From the NCBI RefSeq assembly GCF_001269905.1, contig NZ_LHVK01000006.1:124001-188000 (forward strand): 64,000 nt of DNA, written 5' to 3'. The position numbers were made by a program, and so were the translations under genes. The notes below the pieces were generated by a model that had not been told where the DNA came from, searched no databases, and was given only the letters and a program-made list of their open reading frames with translations. This DNA is from Pseudomonas corrugata (GTDB lineage Bacteria; Pseudomonadota; Gammaproteobacteria; Pseudomonadales; Pseudomonadaceae). Shown here in pieces: positions 35,686 to 44,000 of the stretch; the stretch's first letter is position 1; the number at the start of each line of letters is the position of its first letter.

Positions 35686-36399
35686 ATGAGTAAGCCCGGC
35701 CAAATGGTGCTGGTTGCGTTGCGCAGAATGATTGCCTCTGGCGAGTTGGCAGCCGGTGAGCGGTTGATGGAGATTCCCACGGCGCAGCGGTTCGGTGTTT
35801 CGCGGATGCCGGTTCGTATGGCGTTCAGGACGCTGGAGCAGGAGGGGTTGCTGGTGCGCTTCGGCGGGCGTGGGTTCCAGGTGCGTTCGGTCAGTGCCGA
35901 GGACATTGCCGGCGCAGTGGAAGTGCGCGGCGTGCTGGAAGGCCTGGCCGCGCGTCAGACCGCCGAACGAGGCCTCGACGCAGAGGCCCGCGCCATCCTC
36001 GAACAATGCCTGGTGCAGGGCGACGAACTGTTCGCCAAGGGCTACGTGACCGAGGAGGACCTGGAGGTCTATCACGACCTCAACATGCGCTTTCACCAGG
36101 TGATCGTCGAGGGCAGCCACAACCCGGCCATTGCCGATGCGCTGGCTCGCAACGATCATCTGCCATTCGCCTCAGTCACCGCCCTGGCGGTGGATCGGCA
36201 GAACATGGCCGGCGAGTATCGGCGCTTCAACTATGCCCACATGCAACACCACTCGGTGTTCGACGCGCTGATCCATCGCCAGGGCGCGCGGGCCGAGGCG
36301 ATCATGCGCGAACATGCCAACGCCACCCTGCGTTACGCCGAGGTGTTCGGCTCGACCTTGGCGGATGAGCGGATGAAGGTGATCTTGCGTTCCGAGTGA
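35686..36399 (+). CDS. vanR: GntR-family (FCD) repressor, VanR-like
   Basis: A 237-residue GntR regulator. The N-terminal winged helix has LMEIPTAQRFGVSRMPVRMA, and the C-terminal FCD ligand domain has metal-binding positions in YHDLNMRFHQVI and MQHHSVFDALI. It is convergent with vanAB. VanR of this type represses vanAB until vanillate binds, and known VanR operators resemble ATTGGATCCAAT. Two GGATCC-centred palindromes lie in the vanA promoter region (38581 and 38653), in good agreement. Confidence 0.87.
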   Translation: MSKPGQMVLVALRRMIASGELAAGERLMEIPTAQRFGVSRMPVRMAFRTLEQEGLLVRFGGRGFQVRSVSAEDIAGAVEVRGVLEGLAARQTAERGLDAEARAILEQCLVQGDELFAKGYVTEEDLEVYHDLNMRFHQVIVEGSHNPAIADALARNDHLPFASVTALAVDRQNMAGEYRRFNYAHMQHHSVFDALIHRQGARAEAIMREHANATLRYAEVFGSTLADERMKVILRSE

Positions 36400-36407
36400 A
36401 TACCCAT

Positions 36408-36495
36408 TGTGGGAGCGAGCCTGCTCGCGATGGCGGTGTATCAGTTACAGATCTTTCACTGATCCAGCGCCATCGCGAGCAGGCTCGCTCCCACA
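36408..36495. repeat. REP doublet
   Basis: Inverted arms TGTGGGAGCGAGCCTGCTCG and CGAGCAGGCTCGCTCCCACA between the convergent vanR and vanB genes. Confidence 0.88.
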
Positions 36496-36516
36496 GGGAC
36501 TTGTGTTGTTCAGAGA

Positions 36517-37467
36517 CTAAAGGTCCAACACCAGCAACGGCGTCTTCGACCTGGAGCAGCACGGAGTGAACTGATCGTTGCAAGCCTGCTCGGCCTCGGT
36601 CAGAAACATGTCGCGATGTTCCGGCACGCCTTCCAGTACGCGGGTCAGGCAGGTGCCGCAGACGCCTTGTTCGCAGGAGATCGGAACTTCGATGCCATGG
36701 CTTTCCAGTACCTGCACGACGCTGCGGTCCTTGGGCACTTCGAACACTTGGCCGCTGCTGGCCAGCTTCACGGCAAAGCTGCCATCGGAGCTGGTATCGG
36801 TGGGGGCGGCGGCGAAGTATTCGCGGTGCAGGCAGGCGTCCTCCCAGCCCTGGGCCCTGGCGGTGTCCAGCACATGCTGCATGAACCCACCGGGGCCGCA
36901 CACATAGAGGTGCACGTCTTCACTGGGCGCCGCCAGCACCCGAGCGGTATCCAGTGCGGTTTCAGGCGCTTCATCGAAATGCAGAAACACCCGGTCGACA
37001 TACGGGGACTGGCGCAGGCGCTCGACAAAAGCTGCGCGCTCCAGCGACCTGGCGCAATAATGCAATTCAAACGGCGCACCATTCTGCGCAAGGTGCTCGG
37101 CCATGGCCAGGATCGGCGTGATGCCGATGCCACCGGCAAACAGCAAATGACGTCGGGCCTGGATGGCGAGGGGGAACAGGTTGCGCGGTTCGCTGATGAG
37201 CAGCCGCGCGCCGGGTAGAATCTGCTCGTGCAGACTGCTCGAACCGCCCCTCGAGGCTGGATCCTTGAGCACGCCGATGAGGTAACGGTGCCGTTCCTCG
37301 GGGTGGTTGCATAGCGAATACTGACGAATCACGCCGCCAGGCAAATGCACGTCGATATGGGCGCCGGCCGTGAATGCCGGCAGGGGCTGGCCGTCGACAC
37401 GGGTCAGCTCGTAGCTGCAGATGTCCAGGGCTTCGTTGTGCCGCGCCGCGACCTGAACTTCGATCAT
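36517..37467 (-). CDS. vanB: vanillate O-demethylase reductase subunit
   Basis: A 316-residue class IA oxygenase reductase. The order is FMN domain (HLPGGVIRQYSLCNHPEE), NAD domain (LLFAGGIGITPILAM) and a C-terminal plant-type [2Fe-2S] cluster (SCEQGVCGTC with another Cys in FTPCCS). It passes electrons from NADH to VanA. Its ATG overlaps the vanA stop (ATGA), so the subunits are co-translated. Confidence 0.94.
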   Translation of the reverse strand: MIEVQVAARHNEALDICSYELTRVDGQPLPAFTAGAHIDVHLPGGVIRQYSLCNHPEERHRYLIGVLKDPASRGGSSSLHEQILPGARLLISEPRNLFPLAIQARRHLLFAGGIGITPILAMAEHLAQNGAPFELHYCARSLERAAFVERLRQSPYVDRVFLHFDEAPETALDTARVLAAPSEDVHLYVCGPGGFMQHVLDTARAQGWEDACLHREYFAAAPTDTSSDGSFAVKLASSGQVFEVPKDRSVVQVLESHGIEVPISCEQGVCGTCLTRVLEGVPEHRDMFLTEAEQACNDQFTPCCSRSKTPLLVLDL

Positions 37468-38549
37468 GGTCTTTGCTCCGCGGGTTGTGGCTGGTGGGTA
37501 CTGGCAATCAACCCCGCCTGGGACTCGCGCTCACGGGCGATCCAGCGTTCCAGCACCCGGCGCGACTGCACGCCACCGGCATCGATGTTGAGCTTGAGCA
37601 GGTTGCGTTGCGGATGCTCCAGCAGGTTGCGCTGCTGGCGTTCGAGCATTTCCAGGTCTTCGCTGAAAATCTTGCCCTGACCTTCGCGAATGCTCGCGGT
37701 CAGGGCTTCGTCCTTGGGCTGGAAATGCCGGGCCATGCCCCAGAAATACCAGATGGACGTTTCGGTTTCCGGTGTAATGAAATCCACCACGATGCTCGAT
37801 GCCTTGAACTGCGGCGCGGCGTGATAGCCGCCGTTGCCGGCGTGGGCGACGCCGACTTCGATCATGACATGGCTGGGCGGGGTGAAACGGCAGATCTGCC
37901 AGCGGTCCACCGGCACGTCGTCGGCCAGGTTGTTGCCACGCAGGGCCATGCGCCAGAAGGGCGGGGCCATGATGTTCTCCATATGCCGGGCGGTGATGAC
38001 CTCGTCGCCTTCGACCGTGGTTACGGGGGGCGCCTCGTCGATCTCCTTCTGGCCGATGCTCGAGGCATGCACGTAGGTTTCGTGGGTCAGGTCCATCAGG
38101 TTGTCGATCATCAGGCGGTAGTCGCACTGGATATGGAACAGGCCGCCGCCGTAGGCCCATTCATCGTTTTCCGCCCATTCCAGATAATGGATCAGCGCCG
38201 GGTCTGCCAAAGCCTGGTCGCCGGGCCAGACCCAGATGAACCCATGTCGTTCCTCTACGGCGAAGATCTTGTTGCAGGGAAACCCGCGCACCCGTTGCCC
38301 TGGCATCTCCACCGTCTTGCCGTCACAGCCCATCACCAGGCCGTGATAACCGCACACCAGGTTGCCGTTTTCGACGTAACCCAAGGAGAGCGGGGCGCCA
38401 CGGTGGGGGCAGAAGTCCTCGACGGCAGCGACCTTGCCTGCATGCCCACGGTAGAAAACCATTTTCTCGCCGCAGATCTGGCGGCCCAGTGGCTTCTCGG
38501 TGATTTCATCGGGGGTGCAGGCAACGTACCAGGCATTTTTGGGGTACAT
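37464..38549 (-). CDS. vanA: vanillate O-demethylase oxygenase subunit
   Basis: A 361-residue Rieske oxygenase that converts vanillate to protocatechuate and formaldehyde. The Rieske cluster is bound by CPHRGAPLS and CGYHGLVM (C-x-H and C-x2-H). The mononuclear iron site is in NLMDLTHETYVHASS. It is first of the vanAB operon. The promoter, with -35 TTGACA at 38612-38617 and -10 CTTAAT at 38588-38593 on the minus strand, carries a VanR-type palindrome. Confidence 0.95.
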   Translation of the reverse strand: MYPKNAWYVACTPDEITEKPLGRQICGEKMVFYRGHAGKVAAVEDFCPHRGAPLSLGYVENGNLVCGYHGLVMGCDGKTVEMPGQRVRGFPCNKIFAVEERHGFIWVWPGDQALADPALIHYLEWAENDEWAYGGGLFHIQCDYRLMIDNLMDLTHETYVHASSIGQKEIDEAPPVTTVEGDEVITARHMENIMAPPFWRMALRGNNLADDVPVDRWQICRFTPPSHVMIEVGVAHAGNGGYHAAPQFKASSIVVDFITPETETSIWYFWGMARHFQPKDEALTASIREGQGKIFSEDLEMLERQQRNLLEHPQRNLLKLNIDAGGVQSRRVLERWIARERESQAGLIASTHQPQPAEQRP

Positions 38550-38580
38550 GACGGGTCTCCAGGCTGATTTTGTTTTTCTG

Positions 38581-38617
38581 TGGATCCATTAAGTCTCTTA
38601 ACTAGTTTTCCTGTCAA
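38581..38617 (-). promoter_or_regulatory. vanA promoter with VanR-type operator and AACTAGTT
   Basis: Read on the minus strand: -35 TTGACA (38612-38617), 18-base spacer containing AACTAGTT, -10 CTTAAT (38588-38593), then TGGATCCA (38581-38588) overlapping the -10 edge. TGGATCCA is the core of known VanR operators, so VanR bound there would block RNA polymerase. Confidence 0.65.
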
Positions 38618-38652
38618 CGTATTATCGACAAGTAGAGCAGTATTTCATCTTT

Positions 38653-38664
38653 AATGGATCCATT
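38653..38664. promoter_or_regulatory. second VanR-type operator
   Basis: AATGGATCCATT, a perfect 12-base palindrome, lies 74 bases (about seven helical turns) centre to centre from the operator in the vanA promoter. The spacing would allow cooperative binding or looping, and this copy may also control the gene at 38766. Confidence 0.62.
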
Positions 38665-38765
38665 GAGGCGGTCGCCCGACGGGCAGGATTTCGAACGGGT
38701 TGGCTCGAACTGCCGTGGAGGACATACTGCGACAGGGCTTCTTGCGTGGCACAACGGAGTGATTC

Positions 38766-39191
38766 ATGAAAACCAAGGCAGTACTCACCGAACAAGACGT
38801 CGCACAGCTGCTGGTGGCAGCCAAGGAGCTGGCGCATCAGCGTCAATGGGCCGTATCGGTCTGTGTGGTGGATGATGGCGGCCATCCTCTGGGCTTGTTG
38901 CGACTGGACGGTGCCTCGCCGTTGTCGGCCTACATCGCTACCGAAAAAGCCCGCACCGCCGCCATGAGCCGGCGTGACAGCAAATTTTTCGAGGACATGA
39001 TCAACGAAGGTCGCTACGCCTTCCTCAGTGCTCCACATTTGCACGGCATGCTCGAAGGCGGTGTGAGCATTCGCCACGACGGCCAATGCATCGGAGCCAT
39101 CGGCGTATCCGGGGTCAAGTCCGAGCAGGATGCCGAACTGGCGCGACTGGCGCTGGAAGCGGTGTTGCCGACCCTTGTTCCTGATCCTTGA
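38766..39191 (+). CDS. GlcG/HbpS-family haem-binding-like protein
   Basis: A 141-residue cytoplasmic GlcG/HbpS-like protein. The N-terminal helix (LTEQDVAQLLVAAKELAHQRQ) and the core VSVCVVDDGGHPLGLLRLDGA are typical, as is the end GAIGVSGVKSEQDAELARLA. The family is often found beside oxygenase or aromatic-degradation genes with unclear function, perhaps haem or cofactor binding. It is divergent from vanA and probably under VanR because an operator lies 102 bases upstream. Confidence 0.82.
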   Translation: MKTKAVLTEQDVAQLLVAAKELAHQRQWAVSVCVVDDGGHPLGLLRLDGASPLSAYIATEKARTAAMSRRDSKFFEDMINEGRYAFLSAPHLHGMLEGGVSIRHDGQCIGAIGVSGVKSEQDAELARLALEAVLPTLVPDP

Positions 39192-39219
39192 TCGGGTTGG
39201 GGAACGCCAGTGTGTCCAG

Positions 39220-39307
39220 TGTGGGAGCGAGCCTGCTCGCGATAGCGGTGCATCAGTCACTGCAGGGTTGACTGATTGACCGCTATCGCGAGCAGGCTCG
39301 CTCCCAC
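39220..39307. repeat. REP doublet
   Basis: Inverted arms TGTGGGAGCGAGCCTGCTCG and CGAGCAGGCTCGCTCCCACA, 28 bases after the GlcG-like gene. Confidence 0.88.
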
Positions 39308-39411
39308 AGGGATCTGTGCAAGGCCTTCAGAATTCGCTGCACAAATCTTCCAGACAGTCCTTGCCCTGAGCAGTTAATCTGCCGAAGCGGATAAATCAGG
39401 CAGGGGAACCC

Positions 39412-40248
39412 ATGACAGCGCGCAACTGGATCGATCTCAAGCAGGACGCCACGTCCGGTATCGAGACCGTGCGCGCACATTTCGAAGGGCATGCCTACGA
39501 TCCCCATTGGCATGACGCGTATCTGGTCGGCGTGACCGAGGAGGGGGTGCAGCAGTTTCATTGCCGCCGCCAGCAGCACAACAGCACGCCGGGCAAGGTC
39601 TTCCTGCTCGAGCCCGGTGAGCTCCACGATGGAAATGCGCCCCAGGTCGGCGGTTTTACCTATCGCACCTTGTACCTGGAGCCCCACTGGCTGGAGCGAG
39701 AGGTGCGCTCGTTGTTCGACGTGGCGCCAGACAACGCGCAGCTGGGGTTCGCCGCCACCCTGGCTGACGATGCGCGCTTGGCGAGCGCGACGGCCCTGGC
39801 GTTCCAGAGTCTGCACGACCAGGAAATCCGCATCGTCCGCCAGACGGCGCTCGACACCCTGTTGGCCAACCTGACCCAGCACTTGCACTGGCGGGCGCGG
39901 ATCAACCCCGACCCACGCCTGCCGTTGGTTGCGCAGCAGGCCCGCGATTATCTGCACAGCCACCTGAGCGAAGACATTGGCCTGGATGACTTGGCGCAGG
40001 TCACCGGCGTCGACCGGTTCCGCCTGACCCGTGCATTCAAGGCTGCGTTCGGCCTGGCACCCCACGCGTATCTGATCCAGCTGCGACTGGCCCGGGCGCG
40101 GCGTTTGCTGGCCAGCGGTGAAAGCGCCGTGGCAGTGGCCGCACAGCTCGGGTTTGCCGATCAGAGCCACCTGGGCCGCTGGTTCCAGCGCGCCTATCGC
40201 TTGAGCCCGGCGGACTACCGCAAGCGCTGCTCAATTGTTCCAGACTGA
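39412..40248 (+). CDS. AraC-family transcriptional regulator
   Basis: A 278-residue AraC regulator. It has an N-terminal cupin-like sensor (HAYDPHWHDAYLVGV, then LLEPGELHDG) and two C-terminal helix-turn-helices (DIGLDDLAQVTGVDRFRLTR and VAAQLGFADQSHLGRWFQ). A LysE-type exporter gene follows after 51 bases, in the same direction. Such pairs are common in Pseudomonas, with the regulator sensing the amino acid exported. Specificity unknown. Confidence 0.88.
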   Translation: MTARNWIDLKQDATSGIETVRAHFEGHAYDPHWHDAYLVGVTEEGVQQFHCRRQQHNSTPGKVFLLEPGELHDGNAPQVGGFTYRTLYLEPHWLEREVRSLFDVAPDNAQLGFAATLADDARLASATALAFQSLHDQEIRIVRQTALDTLLANLTQHLHWRARINPDPRLPLVAQQARDYLHSHLSEDIGLDDLAQVTGVDRFRLTRAFKAAFGLAPHAYLIQLRLARARRLLASGESAVAVAAQLGFADQSHLGRWFQRAYRLSPADYRKRCSIVPD

Positions 40249-40299
40249 GCAAGGTCCACGGGGGAGGATAAGGCTGATCCTTCACCGAGAAATTGCTCC

Positions 40300-40902
40300 A
40301 TGGACCAGTTACTGCCGTTTGCCTTGTTCGCGTTTGTTGCCTCCATCACCCCGGGCCCGACCAATATCCTGGTATTGAGCCACAGCTCGCGCTTCGGCCT
40401 GCCGACCACAGTCCCGATCATCCTCGGGGCCTGCGCCGCGGCGGCGTTGCTGGTGCTGCTGGTCGGCACGGGGCTGGGGGACGTGCTGGCCCGCCACGCG
40501 ACGATTCAAACAGCACTGTCCTGGGCCGGCATCGCCTGGCTGAGCTGGATGGCCTGGCAGATTTTCAGCGCGCCGGCCCAGGCCATCGATCCCGACCAAC
40601 CCGTTGAAGGCCCGAGGCTCGGTCTGGCCGGGGCGGCCGGCTTGCAGTTGGTTAACCCGAAGACCTGGATGATGGCATTGGCAGTGGTCAGCGTATTTGC
40701 CGGCGCCGAAGCCGACCGCAGCGTGCGGGTCCTGTGGCTGTCCCTGGCGTTTTTTGCGATCTCGATTCCCTGCATGACCGTCTGGGCTTACCTGGGCCTC
40801 GGTGCTGCCAGGTTCTGCCGTTCCGCCGTGGCGATGAGGCGGTTCAATCGGGCCATGGCGCTGTTGCTGCTGGCATCGGCGTGGCTGACCTTGCTGGTCT
40901 GA
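40300..40902 (+). CDS. LysE/RhtB-family amino acid exporter
   Basis: A 200-residue membrane protein with six predicted helices and the LysE-family start ASITPGPTNILVLSHSSRFG. The motif AAGLQLVNPKTWMM lies mid-protein. It exports amino acids or related metabolites. Probably co-transcribed with the AraC gene. Confidence 0.88.
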   Translation: MDQLLPFALFAFVASITPGPTNILVLSHSSRFGLPTTVPIILGACAAAALLVLLVGTGLGDVLARHATIQTALSWAGIAWLSWMAWQIFSAPAQAIDPDQPVEGPRLGLAGAAGLQLVNPKTWMMALAVVSVFAGAEADRSVRVLWLSLAFFAISIPCMTVWAYLGLGAARFCRSAVAMRRFNRAMALLLLASAWLTLLV

Positions 40903-41049
40903 GGGGAAGTGACCTCCGTGGCTACCAAAGCCCGCAACCCCTTGCAACGGTTGCGCGGTTTTAAAAAACGGCCATTTCTTGGAGCATCGGGTTCGCGCCC
41001 GGTTGAGCGCATCTCGATTCCCAACTGCCCCCAAGGATGGAGGTCCACC

Positions 41050-44000
41050 ATGTCTACCCTCGATACCCATGTCGAGTTCATCCAGGCCCGGCTGCCTGCC
41101 TGGTTGAAGCGGGCCGCACGGCCCCAGCAGGAACGCTTCAAGGTGCTTGCCCGGCGACTGCAGCGCGACAGCGACGCGCTGAATGCGTTGCTCACCGACC
41201 TGCCATCGCCCTATGCCTTTACCCTCGATCTGCTCAAGGTGCAGCCGCAGCTCCAAGGCTGGAGCCGGGTGAACGGCGGCAGCAGAGTCGTCGATGCGAT
41301 ACGCCGGGCACGGGTCAGGCGTGGACCTTTCGTGACCGATCCCTCGTTGTCGGTGATCGAAGCGGCCATGGGCAACTTTCCTCCCGCCGACGCGGTTGTC
41401 GGGGGCGATTTCGACAAGAAGGGCGAGTTGTTCATTCAGGGCAGGCCGGGAGAGTTCAACCGGGGGGATCCCCCAACGAACCGTGCGCCCCTGGACATGA
41501 CTCCGGCCAGTTTCGCCAGCCTCTGTCGGCAGGTGGACGTCGGTGGGGCATATCGGCGCAAGCTCGAACAGCGGCTGCCCCGCATCGCCGGTGAGACTCC
41601 GGCCGTAGCAAAGGCCTATATGGCGTATGCACGCAGCCTGTTGGCTCATGATGCCTACGAGGCGAAGTTGGCCGGACGCCTGGATAGCACCGGTGAACGG
41701 CTATTGGCCCATGCCGGTGTCCAGTTGGAAGCGCGGCCCGTGATGCCATTGGCCTGCGAGGTCAAGGCGCTGGAGCTGCTGTCCGCGCCATTGTTCGGTG
41801 CCCGGGTGTACTGGGGACTGGCGAGTGACGCCAGCGGTGTTCGTCCGGTCGTCCTGCACATGCCCCACGATACCGTGGCTCCGCTCAAGCAGTTCGCAAG
41901 CTTGCAGGCGTTATCGGCGGAACTGACCGATCGGGTCCGTAAACGCAGTTATCGCCAGAGCCTGACGCAATACTTCCCGCTGCGCCTGCAGGCGCGCCTG
42001 GGGGAAGCCCTGCACGATCAGGTGGAGTGGACGATCACCGACAACCCCAATCTGTTCCAGGAAATCCATGCTTGCATCACCGGTTGGCGTGAGGGCGAGC
42101 AGGGTGAGAGCGGCAATCCCCGTCGCATTCGGATCCCCGTGCCCAGGGTCGCCTGGGGCCTGAATGAGGTGCGCGAGGATCATTGGCACGCTGCCTACCA
42201 TGAGTGGCGGGGCCATGCGTTGGGCAACGCCTCGGCACTGATGGTGTCGACCCGGGACCAGGATTGGCGGGCGTTGCTGGCGCGGCTCGAGTACTGGGAA
42301 GGTCTGGTCGAACGTTCGCTGATGCTTGCGGCAACCTTTTTCCCGTTCTGTATGCCCATCGGCATGGGAGCAGCGGTAGTCGGTGGGGTACGCCTGGTGT
42401 ATGAGATTTTCGAAGGTATCCAGGCGTTCAACGAAGGCCATGCGCAAGAAGGGATCGAACATATCTTCAATGTGCTCTTCGGGGTCGCTCAAGGCGCCTA
42501 CCTGGGGTTCATAGGCGCAGCCATTGAACCCATGCCCGTGGCGGACGGTAGCACCCGGTTGTGGAATGGCGACGTCCGTCCCTTCGAAGCGCGGCGCCTG
42601 CCGCCTATGGAGGCCGAGCAGGACGCCTGGGGCGTCTGGCGCACGACCGACGCGGCCTGGGTGCGGATCGAGGATCGTTATTTCGAAGTACAAGGCACAC
42701 AGGACAATCTGAGCCTGCGCCTGCCGTCGGGGCACAGGGGCGTCACGCCGCCGTTGGAATGGAGCCGCGCCCGTGGCTGGCAGTGGGCGCATCGCAACCC
42801 GTTGCAGCGCGGTAATCTGGAGTTGCTGCGCACGTTTGCCGAGACACCTGCCGAACTGGACAACCCTACGGTCCTCAGCGTGCAACGCCAGGTTGGCATC
42901 AGCGAGGCGCATTTGCGCTACCTGCAAGTCGAGGCGCAGCCGATGCCCGCCATCTTGGCCGATGCCCTGGATGAGGCACGGAACTGGCAATGGGTGCGGC
43001 ACACCATCGACCGTCTACGCCGTGGCGAAGCCCCGCAGGGCATGCATTTTCGCATCGTCCAGACCCTCGCGGAGCTGCCGGGCTGGCCGGAAGACATGAC
43101 GTTGCGCTACCACGATGGGATGCGAATTTACCCTGTGGGCGATGCGGCCGACACGCGCTCTATCCTGTTAATGCGAGCGGATCTCGCGCGGGATAACTGG
43201 GCCGCTCGAATCCTGGATGGGCTGAACGTGGATGAGCAGACCGCGCTGCTGGGCCAGAACAGCCTCGGCTTGCGCCCGCTGGAGCGCAGTCGCTTGTTGG
43301 CCGCGCGCTGGGCCGCGCGGCTGGAACGCGATGGCAAGCGGGTGACCCTGGCCATGGCAAAGTCAATCGCGCTTGACCCGCTGGCCGTTCCCTTGATCCG
43401 GGCGTTCCCGGGTTTGCCTGAGTCCATTGCCAACGAGCTAGTCCGCAACGTATCAGGTCAGGATCGACAACGGTTGCTGGAAGGACGGGTGACTGGAGCA
43501 CTCGGCAAGCAGGGGGCCGAAGCCTTGCGTGAACTGCGCCTGAGTCGGGCCTTGCGCGCCTTGGCGCGAGGTGAAAGCACGGTCGATCGAGACCGCATCG
43601 TCATCAACCTGCTGGCCAATACTCCTTCGCTGCGGGGGCGGCTGCACCTGCGCCTGTGGCTGCGCGAGCTGCCGGATCCGATTGAGGTGGGGCAGGATGG
43701 TCCGTTCAAAGTCATCCGCCAGGAAGGTGACCGGTATCACCCCTTTGACGAAACCGGCGAGGAACTGGCGAGCGCCATGGCCCTGGAAGATGCGCTGCTC
43801 AGGGCGATGCCGGACGATGCCCGCAGGGCATTGGGCTTGAATATCTGGGAGGCGGACAAGCTACGCAACCAATTGCTGGTACAAGCCATGGATGACCGGC
43901 AAGCGTTGCGCCCCTACCTGGCGATGCGCCGCCTGGGCAGCCTTGGGTCGCGTCCGCTGTGGTTGAACGGACACCTGGTCTATCCACTCAGCGGCCGTGG

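Noticed and set aside
35414..36495. Regularly spaced repeats that might be a CRISPR array
   Set aside because: The units are inverted REP pairs rather than direct repeats with unique equal spacers, they occur all over the window, and no cas genes are present.
40909..41049. N-terminal extension of the LRR protein by 47 codons
   Set aside because: The ATG at 41050 has GGAGG 7 bases upstream, while the earlier start has no ribosome site and overlaps the LysE gene region.
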